Assembly (NCBI RefSeq): GCF_002941025.1
Contig: NZ_PTJS01000001.1
Location: 7,330,605-7,394,604 of the forward strand
Reading direction: 5' to 3'
Length of the DNA stretch: 64,000 nt
From: Streptomyces sp. QL37
GTDB lineage: Bacteria; Actinomycetota; Actinomycetes; Streptomycetales; Streptomycetaceae
The notes under the pieces are model-generated. The model was not told the origin of the DNA, made no database searches, and saw only the letters and a program-made list of their open reading frames with translations. Positions 43,841 to 52,468 of this stretch are shown one piece after another. Positions within the stretch are counted from its first letter, which is position 1. Each line of letters begins with the position of its first letter. Both the position numbers and the translations under genes were made by a program.

Positions 43841-44286
43841 CCACCCGACGCCGGAAGCGGCTTTGGCGGGCGGGGGAATGGCTGCCGCTTCCGGCGTCGG
43901 GTGGCTGCCCTCGGCGGTCAGGAACGCGTCCCACCACTCGTTGTCCCGGGCGGTGCGGGACCAGTAGGTGCGGGAGACCCAGCGGACCTGGTCGCCTTTG
44001 CCGGTCCGGCAGCGTACGCGCCGCAGATGTCCGGCCACTCCGAGGGCCTTCAACGCGCTGGAGACTGCCATCTGGCCGTACAGCGGAAGGTGTTTGGCGA
44101 GCGACTTGATGTCCATCGCCGCGCCGTCGGGGAGCCGGTCGACGTATCCGGCGATGTACCGCTCGCGCTCCGGCATCAGGTCGAAGTCATTTACCCGGGG
44201 CGCGCGTTGACCTGGCGCGGTGCGCTTGCCGTAGCCGGGGCTGGCTTTCGCGTACGGGCGCGAGGATGCGGGTGCGCGGAGGGCAG
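43438..44286. repeat. 403-bp direct repeat in tandem (43438-43840 and 43884-44286)
   Basis: The two copies are identical as far as I can read and offset by 446 bp. The 43-bp joint between them is not random: 43833-43876 is the reverse complement of 43423-43466, followed by 7 unrelated bases. No transposase or target-site feature is present. The repeat lies within one coding sequence and breaks it. Confidence 0.9.
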
Positions 44287-44389
44287 GGCTAAGGTGCTCG
44301 GTAGCCACGAGATCGTCCGTTTCGATCTTGGGGTCAGACCCCGGCCTGGTGTTTGTTGCACCGGATCGGGGTCGTTTCGTTGGGGGCAC
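43745..44389 (-). pseudogene. 5' part of the disrupted HTH regulator gene
   Basis: A 214-codon frame carrying the original start region (GTG 44389, or GTG 44308) and the upstream copy of the HTH core, identical to that in the downstream part. After the duplicated segment ends (43884) it runs into the inverted joint and ends with about 45 unrelated residues rich in Ala, Pro and Arg. If expressed it would give a truncated DNA-binding protein without the cysteine-containing C-terminus. No convincing ribosome site was found for either start. Confidence 0.65.
43833..43912. repeat. 29-bp perfect inverted repeat at the duplication joint
   Basis: Arms 43833-43861 and 43884-43912 are fully complementary, with a 22-nt spacer. 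The structure would form a strong hairpin and marks the joint of the 403-bp duplication. Confidence 0.88.
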
Positions 44390-44416
44390 CGTAAGCAGTC
44401 GTGACGGTGCGCTGCA

Positions 44417-44443
44417 AGCTGATCACATTTAGTCATATCAGCT
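44417..44443. promoter_or_regulatory. Palindrome in the gap between divergent regulators
   Basis: AGCTGAT-N13-ATCAGCT in an AT-rich patch 28 bp outside the GTG 44389. The rest of the 444-bp gap (44390-44833) shows short irregular repeats of AGCGTCGGGCC (near 44561 and 44645) but no gene that I can support. An operator role is a guess. Confidence 0.35.
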
Positions 44444-44833
44444 GGCCGTGGCGGGGTCGGGAGGGTGGAGAGGTTTTCCCGAATCCCTTCTTTCCCCACC
44501 GGGTGAACAACATCGCTCGGGTCTCGACGCTCGCATCCCGGCCCCCGACTGCCGAAGCTCAAGCGTCGGGCCCGCGCCCTTGATCGTGTCCTCCCGACGA
44601 GTGAACGATCCTTTTCCGGCGCTCGAAGCTCGGCTCTCGGATGTCGAGCGTCGGGCCACTCCTTCGATGGAACGCGGCGGGAATCGTGTGCGTGCGAACA
44701 CCTGGGTCGTTACGGTGCCCGAGTGGGACGAGCCGGGGCGGGCGCTGCCTTCGGGGCGGCGAAGAGCCGTTCCATCGCGGGCCAGTTGTACGCGATGGGC
44801 CGAGGCGTGTACGTACGTGGACAGGCGGTGGCG

Positions 44834-45700
44834 ATGACGCAGGGCGAGGCGGCCATGGGCGCGGGGATGGTGTCCTCGTCGGGGACGCAGCCGGAGGGCA
44901 GGTCGGAGAACGGTGTGGCGGTCGCCTTCGGGCGGCAGTTGAAGCTGCTGCGGGTGCGGGCGGGGCTGGACCGGGCGGAGTTCGGGAAGCGGCTGGGCTA
45001 CGCGGCGCAGTCGGTCGCGTCGTTCGAGCAAGGGCGGCGCATCCCGCAGCCTGAGTTCGTCGACAAGGCGGACCGGCTGCTGGAGGCCGGTGGGCTCCTG
45101 ATGGCGCTGAAGGAAGAGCTGGTGCGGTCGCAGTACCCGGCGTTCTTCCGAAATATGGCAGGGCTGGAGGCCGAGGCGCTTGAGCTTTGTGCGTACGACA
45201 GTCACATCGTGAACGGGCTGCTACAGACAGAGGAGTACACGCGTGCCGTGCTCGGGATGCGCCGACCGCTCCTGGACGAGGAGACGATCGAGGCGCGTGT
45301 GACTGCCCGCCTCGCCCGACAGGAAATTCTCAGCCGTTGGCCCGCGCCGCTGCTCAGCTTCGTCGTGGAGGAGGGTGCGCTGCGAAAGCGGCTTGGCGGC
45401 AAGGTGGTCATGCGTGGCCAGCTTGAGCAACTTCTCCTCTTCGGCTCCCTGCGGAACGTGGAGCTACAGCTCATGCCACTGGATCGCGAGGACAACGCGG
45501 GAGTGGATGGACCGTTCACCGTGATCACGCGCAAGGGTGGGGAGCAGTTCGTCTACATGGAGGTTCAGGGGCGAAGTAACCTGCTGACAAAACGAGACGA
45601 GACCCAGCTCGCCGCAGCACGCTATGGAATCATCCGGAGTCAGGCTCTCACTCCGCGAGAGACCCTGGGTTTTGTCGAGAAGTTGCTGGGAGAACTATGA
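44834..45700 (+). CDS. XRE-family regulator with DUF5753 domain
   Basis: About 288 residues. The Cro/CI-type HTH (LLRVRAGLDRAEFGKRLGYA and SVASFEQGRRIPQPEF) is near residues 37-75, followed by the DUF5753 domain (YDSHIVNGLLQTEEYTRAVL, then MPLDREDNAGVDGPFTVI). Such proteins are nearly always encoded next to a DUF397 partner, as here, and several affect differentiation and antibiotic production in Streptomyces. The ATG at 44834 is a compromise; starts at 44723, 44795 and 44855 are also possible, since no strong ribosome site is visible. Confidence 0.85.
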   Translation: MTQGEAAMGAGMVSSSGTQPEGRSENGVAVAFGRQLKLLRVRAGLDRAEFGKRLGYAAQSVASFEQGRRIPQPEFVDKADRLLEAGGLLMALKEELVRSQYPAFFRNMAGLEAEALELCAYDSHIVNGLLQTEEYTRAVLGMRRPLLDEETIEARVTARLARQEILSRWPAPLLSFVVEEGALRKRLGGKVVMRGQLEQLLLFGSLRNVELQLMPLDREDNAGVDGPFTVITRKGGEQFVYMEVQGRSNLLTKRDETQLAAARYGIIRSQALTPRETLGFVEKLLGEL

Positions 45701-45894
45701 ACACCGCAATGGCCCCCGAGCCGGCACTCCGCTGGTCGAAGAGCAGCTACAGCGGTGCCGAGGGCGGGCAGTGTGTTGAGGTGGCTGAGTCACTTGGTGC
45801 GGTGCATGTACGTGACTCGAAGCAGCTCGACGGCCCCATGCTGACCGTCGGCGTCCGGGCATGGGCGGGATTCCTGGGGCTCGCCGCAAGCTGA
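45697..45894 (+). CDS. DUF397 small protein, partner of the XRE regulator
   Basis: A 65-residue protein with the DUF397 core (RWSKSSYSGAEGGQCVEVAE and VHVRDSK). Its ATG overlaps the stop of the XRE gene (ATGA), so the pair is translationally coupled. XRE/DUF5753-DUF397 pairs behave like regulator/antagonist or toxin-antitoxin-like couples in Streptomyces (bldB-linked families); the direction of action here is unknown. A hairpin follows. Confidence 0.88.
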   Translation: MNTAMAPEPALRWSKSSYSGAEGGQCVEVAESLGAVHVRDSKQLDGPMLTVGVRAWAGFLGLAAS

Positions 45895-45911
45895 GCCACC
45901 CACACGCAGCG

Positions 45912-45931
45912 CCCTCGCACGCCTGCGAGGG
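45912..45931 (+). terminator. Hairpin after the DUF397 gene
   Basis: An 8-bp stem CCCTCGCA/TGCGAGGG with a CGCC loop, 18 nt after the stop. Confidence 0.55.
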
Positions 45932-46054
45932 AGCCGTCGGGCCCGGCCCGGTCACTGTTCCCGCAGTCGCCCCCACGCTCTGTGACCCGTCCCACAGAAG
46001 TCACCCGGATGGACCGTTGCGTGACGTGGCACAATGATCCTGTACCAGCAGCAG

Positions 46055-46190
46055 CGCACTCCGGGGTCGGTGTAATTCCGAACCGGCGGTTATAGTCCGC
46101 GACCCGTCCGCATCCAGCGGCCGGTTGACCAGGTGAGATTCCTGGACCGACGGTGAAAGTCCGGATGGGAGGCAGTGCGCGGCGGGCCGT
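46055..46190 (+). ncRNA. FMN riboswitch (RFN element)
   Basis: The conserved RFN segments are present in order: TAATTCCGAACCGGCGGT (46073-46090), ATAGTCCGCGACCC, then GTGAGATTCCTGGACCGACG and GTGAAAGTCCGGATGGGAG (to about 46172). It lies about 150 nt upstream of the ribD start. Binding of FMN should shut down the rib operon; in GC-rich actinobacteria this is thought to act mainly by hiding the ribosome site. The exact ends are approximate. Confidence 0.93.
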
Positions 46191-46342
46191 CACAGGTACG
46201 CCGCCGTCGGCGGATGTGTTCCGGGAGGTTCCGGGACGCCCACATCCGTGTCTTCGGTTTCGGCGTTCCCCTGTTGCGTTCCGCTTCATCTGTCGTCATC
46301 GACAGGCCCCGGAGTCCGTGCCCGAAGAGGCAGGAGGACCCG

Positions 46343-47443
46343 GTGGCCACCGCAGCCGAAAGAACCGCCATGCGGCGGGCGATCACGCTCGCAGCCCGCG
46401 GACTCGGCGCCACCAGCCCGAATCCGGTCGTCGGATGCGTCATCCTCGACGCCGCCGGGGAACAGGCCGGCGAAGGCTTCCACCAGCGTGCCGGAGGGCC
46501 GCACGCCGAGGTCCACGCCCTGCGCGAGGCCGGCGAGCGGGCCCGGGGCGGCACCGCCTGCGTCACTCTCGAACCCTGTAACCACACCGGACGCACCGGA
46601 CCCTGCGCGCAGGCGCTCGTCGAGGCCGGCGTCAGCCGTGTCGTGTACGCGGTGAGCGACCCGAACCCGCAGGCCACCGGTGGTGCGGACACCCTGCGCG
46701 CCGCAGGCGTCGAGGTGGAACAGGGACTGCTCGCCGACGAGGCGGAGGCCGGCAACACCGCCTGGCTCACCTCGGTCCGCCTCGGACGCCCGTACGTCCT
46801 GTGGAAGTACGCCGCGACCCTCGACGGCCGGATCGCCGCCGCCGACGCCACCAGCCGCTGGATCACCTCCCCCGAGGCCCGCGCCGACGTCCACCGGCTG
46901 CGCGCCGAGGCCGACGCCGTGGTGGTCGGCTCCGGAACCGCCCGGGCCGACGACCCCCAGCTGGGCGTACGCGGCATCGAGGGCGCCGTCCAGCCGCTCC
47001 GGGTGGTCGTCGACACCGACGCCACCGCCGTCCGCCCCGGAGCCCGGGTCCTGGACTCCACGGCGCCCACCCTGATCGCGGTCGCCGACGACGCCGAGGC
47101 CGGCCACCTCCCCGAGGACGCCGTGCTGCGCCTGCCGCGCGCCGCCCAGGGGCCCGGCCTGGACATCGACGCGCTCCTTGCCGCCCTCCACGGCCGCTCC
47201 ATCCGTTCCGTACTCCTCGAAGGCGGGCCCGTCCTGGCCGGCTCCTTCGTCGCCGCGGGGGCGGTCGACACCGTCGTCGGCTACCTCGCCCCGGTTCTCC
47301 TCGGCGCGGGCCCCGCGGCCCTCGGGGACGCCGGAATCTCCACCATCTCCCAGGCGTTGCGCCTCGATGTGACCGAGACCGTCCGTATCGGCCCCGATCT
47401 GCGCATCACCGCCGTCCCCGTTCCTGCTCGGAAGGGAAACTGA
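46343..47443 (+). CDS. ribD: Bifunctional riboflavin deaminase/reductase
   Basis: Deaminates and then reduces the pyrimidine intermediate derived from GTP in riboflavin synthesis. The 366-residue protein has the zinc deaminase motif PHAEVHAL (His54, Glu56) with Cys79 and Cys88 (LEPCNHTGRTGPC), and a C-terminal reductase domain (ATLDGRIAAADATSRWI). GTG 46343 was chosen because AGGAGG (46332-46338) precedes it. It is the first gene under the FMN riboswitch; ribE begins at the base after its stop. Confidence 0.95.
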   Translation: MATAAERTAMRRAITLAARGLGATSPNPVVGCVILDAAGEQAGEGFHQRAGGPHAEVHALREAGERARGGTACVTLEPCNHTGRTGPCAQALVEAGVSRVVYAVSDPNPQATGGADTLRAAGVEVEQGLLADEAEAGNTAWLTSVRLGRPYVLWKYAATLDGRIAAADATSRWITSPEARADVHRLRAEADAVVVGSGTARADDPQLGVRGIEGAVQPLRVVVDTDATAVRPGARVLDSTAPTLIAVADDAEAGHLPEDAVLRLPRAAQGPGLDIDALLAALHGRSIRSVLLEGGPVLAGSFVAAGAVDTVVGYLAPVLLGAGPAALGDAGISTISQALRLDVTETVRIGPDLRITAVPVPARKGN

Positions 47444-48064
47444 GTGTTCACCGGAATTGTCGAAGAACTGGGTGAGGTCACCGCCGTCGAGAAGCTCGAC
47501 GACGCCTCCCGCTTCCGACTGCGCGGCCCCGTCGTGACCGAGGGCGCCAAACACGGCGACTCCATCGCCGTCAACGGTGTCTGCCTCACCGTCGTGGACC
47601 TCGGGGAGAACGAGTTCACCGCCGACGTCATGGCCGAGACGCTGAACCGCTCCAGCCTCGGCGCGCTCGCCGCCGGCTCCCGGGTCAACCTGGAGCGCCC
47701 CATGGCCCTCGGCGGGCGCCTCGGCGGCCACATCGTCCAGGGGCACGTGGACGGCACCGGTCACATCGTCGAGCGCCGGGTCTCCGAGAACTGGGAGATC
47801 GTCAAGATCTCCCTGTCCGACGGGCTGAGCCGCTACGTGGTGGAGAAGGGCTCGATCACCGTCGACGGCGTGAGCCTGACCGTCGTCGACGCGGCCCCCG
47901 ACCACTTCACCATCAGCCTCATCCCCACCACCCTCGCGCTGACCACGCTCGGCATCAAGGAGCCCGGCGACCCGGTCAACCTCGAGGTGGACGTACTCGC
48001 GAAGTACGTCGAACGGCTGCTCGGCCACGGCGCCGCGCCCGCGTCCGGGGAGCCCGTCGCATGA
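47444..48064 (+). CDS. ribE: Riboflavin synthase alpha subunit
   Basis: Dismutates two lumazines to riboflavin and a pyrimidine. The 206-residue protein begins with the diagnostic [10 protein letters not shown] and shows the internal duplication of two lumazine-binding barrels ([20 protein letters not shown] and [20 protein letters not shown]). The start is GTG, directly after the ribD stop. It overlaps ribM by 4 nt. Confidence 0.96.
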   Translation: MFTGIVEELGEVTAVEKLDDASRFRLRGPVVTEGAKHGDSIAVNGVCLTVVDLGENEFTADVMAETLNRSSLGALAAGSRVNLERPMALGGRLGGHIVQGHVDGTGHIVERRVSENWEIVKISLSDGLSRYVVEKGSITVDGVSLTVVDAAPDHFTISLIPTTLALTTLGIKEPGDPVNLEVDVLAKYVERLLGHGAAPASGEPVA

Positions 48065-48705
48065 GCGCCCTGGACTGGCTGAACTCGGAGGCTTTCACCG
48101 CCTTCGGGCAGCACATCATCTGGTCGGACATGCTCGGCAACACGATCGGCCTGATAGCCCTCGCCCTCGGCTGGCTCCGCTCCGTCTGGACCTGGCCGGC
48201 CCAGCTCCTGTCCGGCGTCGTCCTGGTCGCCGCCAACGTCTCCGTGCAGCAGGCGGGCAGCGTCGGCAAGCAGCTGATCGTCATCGCCGTCGCCGTGTGG
48301 GGCTGGCAGCAGTGGACCCGCGGCCGGCAGCAGGCGCAGGACGGATCCATCGCCGTGCGCTTCGCCACCTGGCGCGAGCGCGGGTACCTGCTGGGCGGCG
48401 CCGTCGTCGGCACCCTCGCGGTCGGCGGCCTCTTCACCGCCTTCCCCTCCCTCTCCTGGAGCCCGTGGGCCGACGCGTACATCTTCGCGGGCACGCTCGT
48501 CGCGATGCTCGCCCAGGCCCGCGGCATGGTCGAGTTCTGGTTCGCCTGGCTGCTCGTCGACCTCGTCGGCGTGCCGCTCAACTTCCACAGCGGACTCGCC
48601 TTCTCCGGTCTCATCTACGTCGTCTACGGCGCCCTCGTCCTGTGGGGCATGCGCGACTGGTGGCTGCGTACGCGGACACCCGCTCTGGAAGGAGCCACGG
48701 CATGA
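48061..48705 (+). CDS. ribM: PnuC-family transporter, probable riboflavin transporter RibM
   Basis: A 214-residue protein with six to seven hydrophobic segments (for example [20 protein letters not shown] and [16 protein letters not shown]), matching the PnuC fold. PnuC usually imports nicotinamide riboside, but the PnuC-like protein in the same rib operon position (ribE-ribM-ribA-ribH) of Streptomyces and corynebacteria is a riboflavin (and roseoflavin) facilitator named RibM/PnuX. Location under the FMN riboswitch strongly supports that role. Start and stop overlap both neighbours by 4 nt. Confidence 0.88.
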   Translation: MSALDWLNSEAFTAFGQHIIWSDMLGNTIGLIALALGWLRSVWTWPAQLLSGVVLVAANVSVQQAGSVGKQLIVIAVAVWGWQQWTRGRQQAQDGSIAVRFATWRERGYLLGGAVVGTLAVGGLFTAFPSLSWSPWADAYIFAGTLVAMLAQARGMVEFWFAWLLVDLVGVPLNFHSGLAFSGLIYVVYGALVLWGMRDWWLRTRTPALEGATA

Positions 48706-49988
48706 CTGCCCAGCCCACCTGGCTGCACGACCGAACCCTCGATGACCTCTCGCTCGACCCCGTCGAACAGGCGATCCGCGACATCGCCGCGGGGCGGCCC
48801 GTCGTGGTCGTCGACGACGAGGACCGGGAGAACGAGGGCGACCTCGTCATCGCCGCCGAGAAGGCGACCCCCGAGATCATCGCGTTCATGATGAGCGAGT
48901 GCCGCGGTCTGATCTGCGCGCCCATGGAGAGCGACGAGCTGGACCGCCTCGAACTCCCGCAGATGGTCACGCACAACACCGAGTCGATGCAGACGGCCTT
49001 CACCGTCTCCGTGGACGCCTCCGCGGCACACGGAGTGACCACCGGGATCTCCGCGGCCGACCGTGCCACCACGCTCCGGATGCTGGCGGGCGGCAGGGCG
49101 GGCCCCGGCGACTTCGTGCGCCCCGGTCACGTCTTCCCGCTCCGCGCCCGCTCCGGCGGTGTCCTCGTCCGCAACGGCCACACCGAGGCGGCCGTCGACC
49201 TGGCCAGGCTCGCCGGACTGCGCCCCGCGGGCGCCATCGTCGAGATCGCGGGCGAGGACGGCGTCATGCTGAGGCTCCCCGAACTCGTCCCGTTCGCCCG
49301 CAAGCACGGCCTCACGATCATCTCCATCGAGGACCTGATCGCCTACCGCCGCAGCGCCGAGCCCACCGTGCGCCGCGAGGCCGAGGTCCGGCTGCCCACG
49401 ACCTTCGGCCCGTTCACCGCCTACGGCTACCGCTCGATCGTCGACGGCGTCGAGCACGTCGCCCTCGTCCACGGCGACATCGGTGACGGCGAGGACGTCC
49501 TCGTCCGGGTCCACTCCGAATGCCTGACCGGGGACATCTTCCAGTCCCAGCGCTGCGACTGCGGCCCCCAGCTGCACACCTCCATGGAACGCGTCACCGC
49601 CGAGGGCCGGGGGGTCGTCGTCTACCTCCGCGGGCACGAGGGCCGCGGCATCGGACTGCTGTCCAAGCTGCGTGCGTACGAACTCCAGGAGCGCGGCTCC
49701 GACACCCTGGACGCCAACCTCGAACTCGGGCTCCCCGCCGACGCCCGGGACTACGCCGCCGGCGCCCAGATCCTGAGCGACCTCGGCGTACGGACCCTGC
49801 GGCTGATGACCAACAACCCGGACAAGACCGCCGCCCTCGTGCGGCACGGGCTCAAGATCACCGGGCGTGAGCCGATGCCCGTCCAGGCCGGTGAACACAA
49901 CCTGCGGTACCTGCGCACCAAGCGGGACCGGATGGGGCACGACCTGCCCTGGCTCGACGCCTCGGCGTCGGCCTGCGGCAACCAGTAA
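48702..49988 (+). CDS. ribBA: Bifunctional DHBP synthase / GTP cyclohydrolase II
   Basis: The two entry reactions of riboflavin synthesis, from ribulose-5-phosphate and from GTP, fused in one 428-residue protein. The N-terminal RibB half has [16 protein letters not shown] and the [14 protein letters not shown] motif; the C-terminal RibA half has the zinc cysteines ([17 protein letters not shown]) and the catalytic [10 protein letters not shown]. The ATG overlaps the ribM stop (ATGA) and has AAGGAG upstream. Confidence 0.96.
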   Translation: MTAQPTWLHDRTLDDLSLDPVEQAIRDIAAGRPVVVVDDEDRENEGDLVIAAEKATPEIIAFMMSECRGLICAPMESDELDRLELPQMVTHNTESMQTAFTVSVDASAAHGVTTGISAADRATTLRMLAGGRAGPGDFVRPGHVFPLRARSGGVLVRNGHTEAAVDLARLAGLRPAGAIVEIAGEDGVMLRLPELVPFARKHGLTIISIEDLIAYRRSAEPTVRREAEVRLPTTFGPFTAYGYRSIVDGVEHVALVHGDIGDGEDVLVRVHSECLTGDIFQSQRCDCGPQLHTSMERVTAEGRGVVVYLRGHEGRGIGLLSKLRAYELQERGSDTLDANLELGLPADARDYAAGAQILSDLGVRTLRLMTNNPDKTAALVRHGLKITGREPMPVQAGEHNLRYLRTKRDRMGHDLPWLDASASACGNQ

Positions 49989-50029
49989 GCACCGACGCAC
50001 ACACGAACGCGCGAACACACAGGAGAGAC

Positions 50030-50515
50030 ATGAGCGGCAAGGGCGCACCCGAACTGTCCGTACGCAACTGCGGAGACCTGCGGGTGGCGGTGATCGCCGC
50101 CCAGTGGCACGAGCAGGTCATGGACGGACTCGTCGACGGTGCCCTGCGCGCGCTGCGCGACCTGGGCATCGACGAGCCGACGCTGCTCCGGGTCCCCGGC
50201 AGCTTCGAGCTCCCCGTGGTGGCCAAGGTCCTCGCCGGCCGGGGCTACGACGCGATCGTCGCCCTCGGGGTGATCATCCGCGGTGGCACCCCGCACTTCG
50301 AATACGTGTCCCAGGGCGTGACCAACGGCCTGACCCAGGTCACGGTCGACACCGGTGTTCCTGTCGGCTTCGGTGTGCTCACCTGTGACAACGAGGAACA
50401 GGCTCTGGACCGGGCCGGGCTCGAGGGCTCCAACGAGGACAAGGGGCACGAAGCGGTCACCGCCGCCGTGGCCACCGCCGCCACACTGCGCACCGTCAGC
50501 GAACCCTGGCGCTGA
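50030..50515 (+). CDS. ribH: 6,7-dimethyl-8-ribityllumazine synthase
   Basis: Joins the RibA/RibD pyrimidine product with DHBP to give lumazine. The 161-residue subunit is of standard size; the conserved catalytic region [18 protein letters not shown] and the [12 protein letters not shown] and [14 protein letters not shown] segments are present. An AGGAGAG ribosome site lies 7 nt before the ATG. It is the last rib gene, 35 bp before hisE. Confidence 0.96.
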   Translation: MSGKGAPELSVRNCGDLRVAVIAAQWHEQVMDGLVDGALRALRDLGIDEPTLLRVPGSFELPVVAKVLAGRGYDAIVALGVIIRGGTPHFEYVSQGVTNGLTQVTVDTGVPVGFGVLTCDNEEQALDRAGLEGSNEDKGHEAVTAAVATAATLRTVSEPWR

Positions 50516-50550
50516 GCGGCGCTCCCGGACCCCGTATTCTTAGGACCATC

Positions 50551-50823
50551 ATGGCCAACAAAACCTTCGAAGAGCTCTTCGCCGAGCTCCAGCTCAAGGC
50601 CGCCGACGGCGACCCCTCCACCTCCCGCACCGCCGAGCTGGTGGACAAGGGTGTGCATGCCATCGGCAAGAAGGTCGTCGAGGAGGCCGCCGAGGTCTGG
50701 ATGGCCGCCGAATACGAGGGCAAGGAAGCCGCCGCCGAGGAGATCTCGCAGCTGCTCTACCACGTCCAGGTGATGATGGTCGCCCGCGGGATCTCCCTCG
50801 ACGACGTCTACGCCCACCTCTGA
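50551..50823 (+). CDS. hisE: Phosphoribosyl-ATP pyrophosphatase
   Basis: Second step of histidine synthesis: hydrolyses PR-ATP to PR-AMP. The 90-residue MazG-like helical protein has the metal-binding pattern [20 protein letters not shown] and [14 protein letters not shown]. It is a stand-alone HisE, not fused with HisI. It is followed by hisG after 55 bp. Confidence 0.95.
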   Translation: MANKTFEELFAELQLKAADGDPSTSRTAELVDKGVHAIGKKVVEEAAEVWMAAEYEGKEAAAEEISQLLYHVQVMMVARGISLDDVYAHL

Positions 50824-50878
50824 GCCACGCCCCGCACATCCCCTGAACCATCCCTCCGCACAAAGGAAACCCGACCTC

Positions 50879-51727
50879 ATGCTGCGCATCGCCGTCCCCA
50901 ACAAGGGTTCACTCTCCGGGCCTGCGATGGCGATGCTCCATGAGGCCGGCTACCAGCAGCGCAAGGAGTCGAAGGAACTCGTCCTGGTCGACCCGACCAA
51001 CGAGGTCGAGTTCTTCTACCTCCGGCCGCGCGACATCGCGATCTACGTCAGCTCCGGCCGCCTGGACATCGGCATCACCGGCCGCGACCTGCTGCTGGAC
51101 TCCGGTGCCGAGGCCGAGGAGATCCTCCAGCTCGGCTTCGCGCGCTCGACCTTCCGCTACGCCACCAAGCCCGGCACGGCCACCGGCCCCAAGGACTTCG
51201 GCGGCATGACGATCGCCACGTCCTACGAGGGCATCGTCGCGGCGCACCTCGCCGACGCCGGTGTGGAGGCCTCCGTCGTGCACCTCGACGGCGCGGTCGA
51301 GACCGCCATCGAGCTCGGTGTCGCCCAGGTCATCGCCGATGTCGTCGAGACCGGTACCAGCCTGCGCAACGCCGGACTCGAGGTCATCGGCGAGCCCATC
51401 ATGACGTCGGAGGCCGTCGTCATCCGCCGCAAGGGCGCCGACGCCGAGGACCCCAAGGTTCAGCAGTTCCTGCGCCGCCTCCAGGGCGTCCTGGTCGCAC
51501 GCACCTACGTGATGATGGACTACGACTGCCGGGTCGAGCACCTGGAGCGCGCAGTCGCCCTCACCCCGGGCCTGGAGTCGCCGACCATCTCCCCGCTGCA
51601 CCACGAGGGCTGGGTCGCCGTCCGCTCCATGGTCGCCTCCAAGGAGGCCCAGCGGATCATGGACGACCTCTACGAGCTGGGTGCGCGCGCCATCCTCACG
51701 ACGGCCATCCACGCCTGCCGCCTCTGA
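50879..51727 (+). CDS. hisG: ATP phosphoribosyltransferase, long form
   Basis: First and feedback-controlled step of histidine synthesis. The 282-residue length shows the long form with a C-terminal regulatory domain (SPTISPLHHEGWVAVRSMV-like region), so no HisZ is needed. The PRPP-binding segment DVVETGTSLRNAGL is clear near residues 155-168. The ATG at 50879 begins MLRIAVPNKGSL, with AAAGGAAA upstream. The very 3' end, including the stop codon, is duplicated in tandem. Confidence 0.96.
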   Translation: MLRIAVPNKGSLSGPAMAMLHEAGYQQRKESKELVLVDPTNEVEFFYLRPRDIAIYVSSGRLDIGITGRDLLLDSGAEAEEILQLGFARSTFRYATKPGTATGPKDFGGMTIATSYEGIVAAHLADAGVEASVVHLDGAVETAIELGVAQVIADVVETGTSLRNAGLEVIGEPIMTSEAVVIRRKGADAEDPKVQQFLRRLQGVLVARTYVMMDYDCRVEHLERAVALTPGLESPTISPLHHEGWVAVRSMVASKEAQRIMDDLYELGARAILTTAIHACRL

Positions 51728-51771
51728 AGGCCGGACGACGGCCATCCACGCCGGCCGCCCCTGACGGCCGG
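51698..51771 (+). repeat. 37-nt tandem duplication spanning the hisG stop codon
   Basis: Units 51698-51734 and 51735-51771 are adjacent and differ at three positions. The first contains the hisG stop (51725-51727). The second would encode the same TTAIHA ending with its own in-frame-like stop. Confidence 0.85.
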
Positions 51772-51801
51772 ACCACGAGCACACCGAAGGACGACAGCGC
51801 C

Positions 51802-52281
51802 ATGTCCGCCCCAGCGCCCCGGCCGACCGAACTCCCCGCCCTTCCGGCCACCTTCAGGCCCACCCTCACCCGAGTGGTCCTGCTGGCCGTGGGGGCGGCG
51901 ATGTTCGTCGTCATCACCGCGGTCGCGCTGATACTGGAGAATCTCAGCGCGGGGGAGCGGACCAGCTTCGTCTTCGTCGCCCTGCTCTTCTTCGGCGTCC
52001 TCGCCATGCTGAGCAGGCCCCGCGTCACCGCCGACGAGACGGGGGTCACGGTGGTCAACATCACCCGCACCCGCCGACTGGCCTGGGCCGAGATCCTCCG
52101 CGTCAATCTGCGCGCCGGGGACCCCTGGGTCTTCCTCGACCTCAGCGACGGCACCAGCATGCCCGCCCTCGGCATCCAGCCCGGAATCGCCCGGGAACGG
52201 GCCATCAGCGACGCCCGGACACTCCGCGCTCTCGCCGAGTTCCACGGCAGCGGAGTGAACGACGCCACCGAGAACGGCTGA
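51802..52281 (+). CDS. PH-domain membrane protein
   Basis: A 159-residue protein with two hydrophobic helices (AVGAAMFVVITAVALIL and FVFVALLFFGVLAML, residues ~30-75) and a C-terminal bacterial PH-like domain with the pattern VTVVNITRTRRLAWAEI and DGTSMPALGIQPG. The function is unknown; such proteins are common in actinobacteria. It lies 74 bp after hisG and may be co-transcribed with it. Confidence 0.85.
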   Translation: MSAPAPRPTELPALPATFRPTLTRVVLLAVGAAMFVVITAVALILENLSAGERTSFVFVALLFFGVLAMLSRPRVTADETGVTVVNITRTRRLAWAEILRVNLRAGDPWVFLDLSDGTSMPALGIQPGIARERAISDARTLRALAEFHGSGVNDATENG

Positions 52282-52468
52282 GCCCCCTGCCCCGTACGCC
52301 CCGATCCCGATTATTCTGGGTCCGGCGGCGCACCGGGTGCGCCCCGCCCCGCACCAGAAGGCCCCCGAGGCCGCGGGGCACATTCCTGCGACCCAAGGAG
52401 TGACTCCCTCCAGCAATGGACGGATCGTCCGGTAGTACCTGCGCCGCCCTCTCCCCGGAGGCGGCGGC

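Noticed and set aside
43438..44286. Insertion sequence or integrated mobile element
   Set aside because: There is no transposase or integrase, no terminal inverted repeats of IS type and no target duplication; the repeat is a copy of local gene sequence.
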